Assembly (NCBI GenBank): GCA_007121455.1
Contig: SKKN01000035.1
Span: 147,306 to 211,305 of the forward strand
Direction: 5' to 3'
DNA from: Gemmatimonadota bacterium
GTDB lineage: Bacteria; Gemmatimonadota; Gemmatimonadetes; Longimicrobiales; Gaopeijiaceae
DNA: 64,000 bases
Positions within the stretch are counted from its first letter, which is position 1, and each line of letters starts with the position of its first letter. The translations under genes and the position numbers were made by a program. Below the pieces are notes generated by a model, which ran no database searches, had not been told where the DNA came from, and was given only the letters and a program-made list of their open reading frames with translations. Shown one piece after another: positions 1-6,843 of the stretch.

Positions 1-375
1 GCGGAAATGTCCCGCGCCGTCGTGCTTCGCTCGATCCGGCTCGTTCGCGAAGCGGGCGTCCCTTCCGTCGCCCTGGTCGCGAACATGACGGAGTACCTCT
101 GTCCCGATTGCGGCCATCGCGGAAGCCTCTTCCGGGGAGACGGCGTGCGGCGGCTCGCGGAGGAGTCGGGCCTTCCCATATGGGCAGAGGTTCCATTCGA
201 CCCCCGCCTCGGCGAAGCGACCGACCGGGGAGTCCCTCCCGCTGCCGAGCAGGCGGCCAACCCGGTGGCGGAAGCATTCGCACGGATCGTGGCTCGCCTC
301 GAGGAACCCCCCGGACCCGATCATGAGGCGCCCGGCTCTCCCTCCGGCAGTGCCGACCCGGAGACTTCGTCATGA
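1..375 (+). CDS. Mrp/NBP35-type Fe-S carrier P-loop protein, C-terminal part
   Basis: The reading frame is open from the first base, so only the C-terminal ~124 residues are present. The segment VANMTEYLCPDCG followed by the GDGVRRLAEE and PFDPRLGEATDRG motifs is the characteristic tail of the Mrp/ApbC/NBP35 family. There a CPxC pair bridges two subunits and holds a transferable Fe-S cluster. The P-loop and Walker motifs lie upstream of the window. The family acts in the cytosol as an ATP-dependent Fe-S cluster carrier. The stop overlaps the ATG of the next gene (ATGA), so the two are probably translationally coupled. This links Fe-S delivery to the PCP_red-domain genes that follow; that functional link is inference. 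Confidence 0.85.
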   Translation, partial: AEMSRAVVLRSIRLVREAGVPSVALVANMTEYLCPDCGHRGSLFRGDGVRRLAEESGLPIWAEVPFDPRLGEATDRGVPPAAEQAANPVAEAFARIVARLEEPPGPDHEAPGSPSGSADPETSS

Positions 376-851
376 AGTTTCTCTGCCTCGAATGCGACCA
401 GGTGATGGAGTTCGCCGAGCGGCAGATCCCGGGAGACGGCACGCTCGCGGCGGTCTTCGTCTGCCCGGAGTGCGACCGGGAGATGGCACTCCTCACGAAT
501 CCCATGGAAACCCAGTTCGTGAGCTCCATGGGAGTGAAGATCGGAGGGAGGGAGGTTCCGGCCCAACCGATGGAAGGGATCCGGACTTCGCTCGATGAGG
601 GCGGTGAGAAGGCCTTCACCGAGCCGGTGGGTGAGGCGGCCGGGAATGACCCTTCCGTTCCGGCACCTCCGGGAGCCCCGTCCGTCGTCTGGACCCCCGA
701 GGCGATCGAGCGACTCCAGCGAGTGCCCAGCTTCGTCCGGGGCATGGTCAAGAGGATCTACACCGATTATGCCCGGGAGCGGGGCATCCGCACGCTCACT
801 CCGGAGACCATGGATACGGCCCGGAGCGACCTCGGCCTCGAAGGAATGTAA
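372..851 (+). CDS. Zinc-ribbon protein with C-terminal PCP_red-like domain
   Basis: 159 residues. The N-terminus has two CxxC knuckles (C5/C8 and C31/C34), a rubredoxin-like zinc ribbon. A proline/alanine linker follows, then at about residues 105-155 a domain with the pattern VWTPEA..RL..VPSFVRGMVK......ARERG....T.ETM. This matches the PCP_red domain (PF08369) known from the C-terminus of the BchB/ChlB subunit of protochlorophyllide reductase. No other part of that enzyme is present. The same domain recurs in the proteins at 3366-5402 and 5399-6817. Function is not known. The start overlaps the upstream Mrp-like gene by 4 bp. The zinc-ribbon assignment rests on cysteine spacing alone. Confidence 0.8.
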   Translation: MKFLCLECDQVMEFAERQIPGDGTLAAVFVCPECDREMALLTNPMETQFVSSMGVKIGGREVPAQPMEGIRTSLDEGGEKAFTEPVGEAAGNDPSVPAPPGAPSVVWTPEAIERLQRVPSFVRGMVKRIYTDYARERGIRTLTPETMDTARSDLGLEGM

Positions 852-852
852 G

Positions 853-1224
853 GTGGAGGACCTCCGCGGTCGGAAGTTCCGGCAGGCCGCATTCGTATAC
901 CTCCACGTTGGAATCCTCTACCTGGCGGCCGTGTGGGCGATGGCCGCCACAGGCGCTCTCCCGGAGGAGAGGGGACCGGTCTGGTTCTGGATCCTGGTGG
1001 GGGTGGCTATTCTCGCTGTCGTCTTCTGGGGCCTCTGGAGCTGGCAGAACGCATGGTTCGCGCGCGTGATCTGGGCGCTCCACGCCCTGCGACTGCCTGC
1101 GCTGATCGAAGGGGCATTCTTTCCGGCCGAGGGCGCGGCGCTCGCACCGTCCTTCTATCTGACGGCGATCGTCGTCGTGGTGATCAACCTCTGGATGCTC
1201 GCGCGGGCCGCGTGGGACCTCTGA
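853..1224 (+). CDS. Small multi-pass membrane protein, unknown function
   Basis: I read this from the GTG two bases after the preceding stop, giving 123 residues. A longer open frame exists upstream but lies inside the preceding gene. The product has three or four hydrophobic segments (about residues 13-33, 43-62, perhaps 65-80, and 98-118), consistent with a small inner-membrane protein. I recognise no family. It sits between the zinc-ribbon/PCP_red gene and the ABC transporter ATPase in a same-strand run with almost no spacing, so it may be an accessory subunit of that transporter. The start codon choice is uncertain. Confidence 0.6.
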   Translation: MEDLRGRKFRQAAFVYLHVGILYLAAVWAMAATGALPEERGPVWFWILVGVAILAVVFWGLWSWQNAWFARVIWALHALRLPALIEGAFFPAEGAALAPSFYLTAIVVVVINLWMLARAAWDL

Positions 1225-1240
1225 CGAAACCGGACAGCCC

Positions 1241-2206
1241 GTGAGCCCCGTCGAAAGCTCGGCGGTGGTCCGCGCCGAGGAGATGGCCTTCCGGTATCCC
1301 TCGGGACGCCGGGGCATCGAACCCACCACACTGGCGGCCCGGCCGGGGGAGATCGTTGCGCTCGTCGGGCCGAACGGTTCGGGAAAATCCACCTTCCTCC
1401 GCCTCCTCGCCACGGACCTCCAGCCGACGGGAGGGCGCCTGAGCCTCCTCGGGACTGACGCGCGGCGCCCTCGGCCGTCCCTTCGCCGGCGCATCGCATG
1501 GGCGGCCGACGAACCCGTGCACCTCGAGGCTCTCTCCGGCGCTGAGAACCTTCGGCTCTTCCTCCAGCTCTCACGACGGGGCGGCTTCCGGGCCCGGTAT
1601 GCGGAGGAACTCCTCGACGCCTTCAACCTCTCCGCGGACCGCAACGTCCCGGTGAGCGAGTACTCCTTCGGCATGGGCAGAAAGCTTCTGCTCACCGAGG
1701 TTCTGGCCGCCGAGCCGGAACTCCTCCTCCTCGACGAACCCACCGTGGGCCTCGACCCACCCGGCATCGCCGCGCTCCGGAAGGAGGTGAGAAGGGCCGC
1801 CGCGCGCGGGGCGAGCGTCTTCATCGCCACCAACGAAATCGTCGAGACGCCTCTGATGGCCGACCGAATCGTTTTTCTTCACGAGGGGCGCCCCCTGGCG
1901 GACGGGGCCCCTGCGAAGCTCCTGAACGAGGTGCGAGGGCGCACCAGGATCACGATCGATGTGACCGGGGAGCTCGAAACCCTCCCGGCGATGCCCGACA
2001 TCGAGTCGCTGCACGTGCAACCCGGCCGCGTGGTGGCGGAGAGCTCGAGGGGGACCCGAGCCCTCCCACGGCTCCTCGAGGCGCTGATCGAAACGGGAAC
2101 GTCGATCCGCGAGATCCAGGTGAGAGAGCCGAATCTCTCCGACGTCTTTCGCCGACTCTCCGGCGTCGAGCTCGACACGGATCGAGCTGAGAGGGGGGCC
2201 GAGTGA
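1241..2206 (+). CDS. ABC transporter ATP-binding protein
   Basis: 321 residues from a GTG start. Walker A is GPNGSGKST (residues 43-51), the signature loop is degenerate (YSFGMGRK near 142), and Walker B plus catalytic glutamate is LLLLDEPT (about 160-167). A C-terminal ~90-residue extension resembles the accessory domain of ABC-2-type exporters. It hydrolyses ATP to power the permease encoded next. The downstream gene starts on a GTG that overlaps this stop (GTGA). The pair is CcmA/CcmB-like in size and order, but I see no motif that proves haem export. The substrate is unknown. Confidence 0.85.
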   Translation: MSPVESSAVVRAEEMAFRYPSGRRGIEPTTLAARPGEIVALVGPNGSGKSTFLRLLATDLQPTGGRLSLLGTDARRPRPSLRRRIAWAADEPVHLEALSGAENLRLFLQLSRRGGFRARYAEELLDAFNLSADRNVPVSEYSFGMGRKLLLTEVLAAEPELLLLDEPTVGLDPPGIAALRKEVRRAAARGASVFIATNEIVETPLMADRIVFLHEGRPLADGAPAKLLNEVRGRTRITIDVTGELETLPAMPDIESLHVQPGRVVAESSRGTRALPRLLEALIETGTSIREIQVREPNLSDVFRRLSGVELDTDRAERGAE

Positions 2207-2928
2207 CGCGCTTTCCGATCTGGGGACTCGAGTGGCGCCTGGGGCTCCGAAGGCGGAGGCTCTTCGTCCTGAACGTGACGATCCCGCTTCTCCTCGTCGT
2301 CCCGCTCATCGCGGCGGGGGCGCCGGCATTTCACTCGGCGGCCGCGATCACCGTCCTCTTCGTGCTCTTCGGAATCTTCGGCTCCGCGATCCCCCTCCTC
2401 CGGGACGGCGAAGGGGGAATTCTACGCCGCTTCGTGCTGACGGGTGGTTCGGAAGGGGGGATCCTCACCCAGCGCCTTCTCGCCTCTGCCTGCCTCGACT
2501 TCCTCCAGCTCCTCCCCTCCCTCGCGGTCGTGCTCCTGGCGGGCGAAGGCTCCATCTGGCCCCTGGCGGCAGCGATCCTCTTCCCCAGCCTCCTCGCGGC
2601 GAACCTGATCGGCGCCTGGGTCGCGGCAGGCGCACGCTCCTTGGCCGAAGGCGCGCTTTTTGCGGCCGTGACGGGGCTATTCCTCCTCCACGGATCGGGA
2701 GTGTTTCGGACCGCGACGCCCGGAACGGCCGGGGCGCTGCTCGAGACGTGGCTTCCCTTCGGACCCCTGCACCGCACGCTCCTCGCCGCCACGGGTGGCG
2801 GCCCACCCCCCGCCGAGCCCCTCGTGGCGATCATGCTCCCGCTGAGCTCGGGAGCCGTCCTTCTCCTCGTGACCGGCCTTTTCGCGCGATTCCTGATCGA
2901 GCGGATCGCCCCCGCCATACGCCCCTGA
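2203..2928 (+). CDS. ABC-2-type transporter permease
   Basis: 241 residues with about six hydrophobic segments, the usual layout for an ABC-2 or CcmB-type permease. There is no signal peptide, and the N-terminal ~20 residues are basic, as expected for a cytoplasmic start. It begins inside the stop codon of its ATPase, so the two are co-translated. The protein would form the inner-membrane channel of the exporter. The neighbouring PCP_red-domain and cytochrome genes make a cofactor or haem substrate plausible but unproven. This gene ends the first operon; a promoter lies 31 bases downstream of its stop. Confidence 0.75.
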   Translation: MTRFPIWGLEWRLGLRRRRLFVLNVTIPLLLVVPLIAAGAPAFHSAAAITVLFVLFGIFGSAIPLLRDGEGGILRRFVLTGGSEGGILTQRLLASACLDFLQLLPSLAVVLLAGEGSIWPLAAAILFPSLLAANLIGAWVAAGARSLAEGALFAAVTGLFLLHGSGVFRTATPGTAGALLETWLPFGPLHRTLLAATGGGPPPAEPLVAIMLPLSSGAVLLLVTGLFARFLIERIAPAIRP

Positions 2929-2958
2929 CATCCACGTTCAGGTCGCGGGAAACCCAAG

Positions 2959-2987
2959 TTGACAGCCCGTGAATCGCCGGATATACT
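2959..2987 (+). promoter_or_regulatory. Near-consensus sigma70 promoter
   Basis: A perfect -35 TTGACA (2959-2964), a 17-base spacer and -10 TATACT (2982-2987, 5 of 6 matches to TATAAT). In GC-rich DNA this is a striking match. It lies just after the ABC permease gene and points at the stress-protein/radical SAM/CydA-like operon. Transcription should start near 2994, leaving about 370 bases of leader before the first gene. Confidence 0.8.
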
Positions 2988-3365
2988 GGCCATTCGGTGG
3001 AGTCGACCTTCAGTGGTCGATCGTGGGATTCGGTGCCTTCGGGTACCCCATACATGAAGCTCGGTCTCTCGCAGGCGGAGAGGTCGGGTCCGTACAAAAC
3101 AATCTGCTCATGCGACCCCGAAGCCGAACGGCCAGGGGTCCTCGGATTCGCCTCCCCAGGGGGAGGAGGATCCAGATAAGAACGCGAGAGGGCGAGACCT
3201 ACTCGTCCCCCCTTTCGCACCCGGATCTGCGCCAAGCCTCCTCAGGGAGGAGTATTCCCGACGGACGATCGTCGGTATAGGGCCCCGCTCGGTCCCAGGC
3301 TTGGGATCGTGGGCTCGGTGCGGCCATTCGGTGTGCAGGGGGCAGATTCGGACCCGACGACCGAG
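2988..3365 (+). promoter_or_regulatory. Long structured 5' leader, no gene recognised
   Basis: This is the only gene-free stretch over 300 bases in the window (gap 2929-3365). Between the promoter and the first gene there are several self-complementary elements. These include TCGACC/GGTCGA near 3003-3020, a 7-bp stem CCTCCCC/GGGGAGG near 3152-3168, CTCC/GAGG near 3238-3252, and the palindrome GACGATCGTC near 3264. I do not recognise a known riboswitch consensus. Short open frames here lack ribosome binding sites and do not look coding. It may be a regulatory leader or simply a long untranslated region. Confidence 0.4.
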
Positions 3366-5402
3366 ATGCGCATGTACCGAGAGGTCTTCGTCCCCGTCGA
3401 CAACTCCTCCCACTCCCACTGGGCAGTGGACCGCGCCATCGAGATCTGCAAGAGATCCGAAGGGCGCATCACCGGCAATCACGTCTACGCCGCACGCCTG
3501 CACGATGTCCGCTTTCGCCAGTTGGAAACGGGCCTCCCCGCCCAGTTCCAGACGGACGAGGAGATCAAGCGGCAGCGGAAAATCCACGACAAGTTGATCG
3601 AGAAGGGGCTCCAGCTCATCTCGGACTCCTTCCTCGACCAGACGGAGAAGCGGTGTCGTGAGGCAAACGTGCCGCTGACTCGTCAGCTCCTCGAAGGCAT
3701 CAACTTCGAAGAGATCATCCTCGAGGCGAGCAAGGGGGCCGGCCGGCTCCCGAGCCTGATCGGCTTCGACGCCAACATCGCGGACAAGTACGACGGCGGC
3801 GAGCACGTACGAAGCGACGTCCAGCTGGGAGAGGACGGCCGCATCGTGGCGGAGGACGAGGAGCAGGACGAGAAGCTCGCCGGACAGAGCGGACGTGAGT
3901 ACGACCTCGTCTGCATCGGAGCCCATGGGATCGGGAAGCAGCCTTACTCACAGCTCGGCGGGGTCGCGTCCCGGGTCATCCGGAAGGTCGAGAAGGACAC
4001 ACTCGTCATCCGGGACGACCAACCGCTCGAGGGCGGCCGCTGGATGGTCTGCGTGGATGGCTCCTCCTACTCGTACAAGGCGATGAGAAAGGCGCTGGAG
4101 ATGGCGCGGGAGTATGGCGCCAAGCTCTACGTATGCTCGGCCTTCGACGTCGAGTACCACCACGTGGTCTTCGGGAACATCAAAGACGTCCTCTCCGCTC
4201 AGGCCGCCAAGGTCTTCAAGTTCGAAGAGCAGGAAGAGCTCCACAACAACATCATCGACAAAGGGCTCCTGAAGCTCTGCCAGGCGAACCTCAAGCGGGC
4301 CGAGGTCATGGCACAGGAGTTTCCCGATGTCGAGATGCAGACGCAGATCCTCATCGGAAAGCCCTTCCAGTGCATCCTCCAGTGGGTCGAGGAGGTGGAG
4401 CCCAGCCTCCTCATCGTCGCTCGCCATGGCGGCCACCGGATCGACGGCACGGAGATGGGTTCACAGGCGGACAACCTCAGCCGCCTCACCCCCACGAACG
4501 TCCTGCTCGTAGGCACCCAGGACGTGCGCGCGGACGAGATTCCCTGGATCGAAGAGGACGGGGAACAGGGGCTCGAATGGGCCCCCGACGCGGAAGTGCG
4601 AATCCTGAGAGTGCCCCCGTTCGCGCTCGGCATCGCCCGCAAGGCAGTCGAAGAGTTCGTGGTGGAGCACTACGCCTCGAATGGAAACGGGAACGGAAAC
4701 GGCAGCGGCCCCAACGGCGCAGCGGTCCTTCCGACCGTCACGAACGAGCGGCTCGACGAGGCGATCCGCAAGCTCCTCCCCACGCACATGCAGATCGTGA
4801 TGGGGATCGGCACGGCGGAAGAGATGGCGATGGCCGAGGTGAAGGCGGACGAAGCGATGAAGCGCACCGTCGTGGAGGGGCACGACTCCGACCCGGAGCC
4901 GGAGACGCCCATGATCTCCACGAAATGCCCCTACACGCATCACGTCCAGACCCGTGAGCGGACGGCGGCGGACCCGGTCGTATGGACCCAGGAAGCGTTC
5001 CAGCGGCTGAAGACCGTCCCCCTGATCGCCCGTCCGCTGGCCCGAAACACCGTGGAGCGGTTCGCCAAGGAGCACGGCTTCTGGCGTGTCACGACACGCG
5101 TAATGGACGAGAACAAGCAGGCGATGATCGAGGCGGACGAGTTCGACATGGACACGATGCTCGTGATGTTCAAGGAACTCCAGACCAAGCAGGTCAAGGC
5201 CGCTGCCGAAGGAGGGGACGCCCTGAGCCCCGAGATGCGGAAATTCATCGACGAGGCGAAGGCCCAGGGGGTCACGCGCTGCCCCATCCGTGACATGGAA
5301 CAGCAGGCCGACGCCTGTCCGATGGACTTCAAGACCGCTACGCCGGAGGAGGCGAAGGCAGCCGTCGAGCAGTTCATGAACCAAGAGAAGGACGGCAAGT
5401 GA
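3366..5402 (+). CDS. Tandem universal stress protein with two PCP_red-like domains
   Basis: 678 residues from ATG 3366. A GTG at 3309 is possible, but the stress-protein fold begins only at MYREVFVPVD. Residues 3-218 form one UspA domain, with a long acidic insertion at about 143-180 before the GAHG..........G..ASRVI segment. Residues 225-383 form a second UspA domain (VCVDGSS and ARHGGHR motifs). Two regions then resemble PCP_red: 402-470 (EWAPDAEVRILRVPPFA), split by an Asn/Gly-repeat linker near 438-450, and 537-590 (VWTQEAFQRLKTVPLIARP). The C-terminal 40 residues hold two cysteines. UspA domains bind ATP or signal stress. The fusion is unusual and its function unknown. It is the first gene of the respiratory operon and overlaps the next by 4 bases. 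Confidence 0.8.
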   Translation: MRMYREVFVPVDNSSHSHWAVDRAIEICKRSEGRITGNHVYAARLHDVRFRQLETGLPAQFQTDEEIKRQRKIHDKLIEKGLQLISDSFLDQTEKRCREANVPLTRQLLEGINFEEIILEASKGAGRLPSLIGFDANIADKYDGGEHVRSDVQLGEDGRIVAEDEEQDEKLAGQSGREYDLVCIGAHGIGKQPYSQLGGVASRVIRKVEKDTLVIRDDQPLEGGRWMVCVDGSSYSYKAMRKALEMAREYGAKLYVCSAFDVEYHHVVFGNIKDVLSAQAAKVFKFEEQEELHNNIIDKGLLKLCQANLKRAEVMAQEFPDVEMQTQILIGKPFQCILQWVEEVEPSLLIVARHGGHRIDGTEMGSQADNLSRLTPTNVLLVGTQDVRADEIPWIEEDGEQGLEWAPDAEVRILRVPPFALGIARKAVEEFVVEHYASNGNGNGNGSGPNGAAVLPTVTNERLDEAIRKLLPTHMQIVMGIGTAEEMAMAEVKADEAMKRTVVEGHDSDPEPETPMISTKCPYTHHVQTRERTAADPVVWTQEAFQRLKTVPLIARPLARNTVERFAKEHGFWRVTTRVMDENKQAMIEADEFDMDTMLVMFKELQTKQVKAAAEGGDALSPEMRKFIDEAKAQGVTRCPIRDMEQQADACPMDFKTATPEEAKAAVEQFMNQEKDGK

Positions 5403-6817
5403 CCGACGGCCTTCCGGAACGAAGGCTTCCCACCCTCCCGGTGGGGAACGAATCGCGAATCGGCGAGGCCGGATCCGTTGCATTCGAGCCCTTCTTCCGT
5501 TCTGCCGCCCCCCGATTGGAAGACGGAGAGGCCGACACGTTCGTCCCTCACGTGGTGGCATGGAACCTCACGAAGCGGTGCAACCTGGCGTGCGCGCACT
5601 GCTACATCTCCGCAGGATCGTGGCATGCCGCGAAAGACGAGCTCTCCACGAGCGAATGCCGCCGGATCCTGGACGAGATCCTGGAGCTGAACGCGAGCCC
5701 CATGCTCATCCTCTCCGGAGGCGAGCCTCTCCTGCGGGAGGATCTCGAAGAGCTGGCGAGCCACGCTTCGTCCGCCGGCGCGACGGTCGTGGTGGGAACG
5801 AACGGAACCCGGCTCACGAGCGAGCGGATCGACTCACTCATGGAAGCCGGTGTCCAGGGGGTGGCGGTGAGCGTCGACTCCCTCCGAGCGAGCTATCACG
5901 ACCGCTTCCGGCACGGGGGGGGAGCCCTCCACGATACGCTCGCCGCCGTGGACCGCCTGGGTGCGCATGGGCTGGACTTCGTGGTCCAGACGTCCCTCAC
6001 GCGTGGAAACCGTCACGAGCTTCGGGAACTGGTGGGATGGGCGGAGGGGAAGGGCGCCCTCTCCTTCAACCTCTACTTCCTCGTGGCCACCGGCCGGGGC
6101 GAAGGAATGACCGGTTTGTCTCCGGAGGAGAATGAGGAGGTTCTCGCGGAGCTGGCGGAGCTCGAGGCGGAGTACCGTGGGCGAATGATGGTTCGCTCGA
6201 AGTGCCAGCCCCAAATCATGCGCCACGTCGTGGACGGGCACGGAGACTCCCCCCTTCTCAACTACCGGACGCGATGTCCCTGCGGAATCCACTACTGCAG
6301 GATCACCCCCGAGGGAAAGGTCACTCCCTGCCCTTACACCCCGATCGTCGCCGGTGACCTGCGAGAGCAGGCTTTCTCCGACATCTGGCGGGACTCCACC
6401 CTCTTCCACACGATCCGGCACGGCGAGCTCGGAGGGAAGTGCGGACGCTGCGAGTACCGCGAGGTCTGCGGAGGGTGCAGGGCGAGAGCGCACTCCGAGA
6501 GCGGCGACATTCTCGGCCCCGATGAATCGTGCGCCTACGAACCGTCGGGGGACCGGCCCCTGGTTCGCACCGAGCGCGAGATCACCTACGGGTCCATCCA
6601 CGAGGAGACCCTGCCCTGGACGGACGAGGCCCGCGACCGGATCGCTCGAGTACCCAGCTTCGTCCGGGGGGTGGTCACCGCCAGGGTCGAGGGGTTCGCA
6701 AGGGACAGAGGATACCGACAGGTCGACGTGGAGGTGATGGCGGAGGTACGGCGGAGCCTCCCGGTGGACTTCTCTCAGAAGCTTCCCTTCTTCCTCCGAA
6801 AGGGTGGGGACGCGTGA
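5399..6817 (+). CDS. Radical SAM/SPASM enzyme with C-terminal PCP_red-like domain
   Basis: 472 residues from a GTG overlapping the previous stop. The radical SAM motif CNLACAHCY gives cluster ligands C61, C65 and C68, and GGEP follows at about 108. A SPASM-type region with further cysteines (CRITPEG...PC, then CGRCEYREVCGGC) would bind auxiliary Fe-S clusters. Overall it resembles the NirJ/AhbC/AhbD haem-modifying group and other SPASM enzymes. After the SPASM region, residues 405-455 (LPWTDEARDRIARVPSFVRG) form a PCP_red-like domain related to those in the two neighbouring proteins. I infer a role in modifying a tetrapyrrole or a peptide of the adjoining oxidase. A peptide-modifying role is the main alternative. 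Confidence 0.8.
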   Translation: MTDGLPERRLPTLPVGNESRIGEAGSVAFEPFFRSAAPRLEDGEADTFVPHVVAWNLTKRCNLACAHCYISAGSWHAAKDELSTSECRRILDEILELNASPMLILSGGEPLLREDLEELASHASSAGATVVVGTNGTRLTSERIDSLMEAGVQGVAVSVDSLRASYHDRFRHGGGALHDTLAAVDRLGAHGLDFVVQTSLTRGNRHELRELVGWAEGKGALSFNLYFLVATGRGEGMTGLSPEENEEVLAELAELEAEYRGRMMVRSKCQPQIMRHVVDGHGDSPLLNYRTRCPCGIHYCRITPEGKVTPCPYTPIVAGDLREQAFSDIWRDSTLFHTIRHGELGGKCGRCEYREVCGGCRARAHSESGDILGPDESCAYEPSGDRPLVRTEREITYGSIHEETLPWTDEARDRIARVPSFVRGVVTARVEGFARDRGYRQVDVEVMAEVRRSLPVDFSQKLPFFLRKGGDA

Positions 6818-6843
6818 ACGGTCAGAGCGGAGGGGATGGGCGG

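Noticed and set aside
2969..3280. Open frames in the leader as genes
   Set aside because: The frames start inside the promoter or have no ribosome binding site, and the composition does not look coding.
3309..3365. An earlier start for the tandem stress protein at GTG 3309
   Set aside because: The 19 extra residues lie outside the UspA fold and no ribosome binding site precedes the GTG.
372..6817. PCP_red domains as a sign of chlorophyll or bacteriochlorophyll synthesis
   Set aside because: No bchL, bchN, bchB core, reaction-centre or other pigment gene occurs in the window, and the domains are attached to unrelated proteins.
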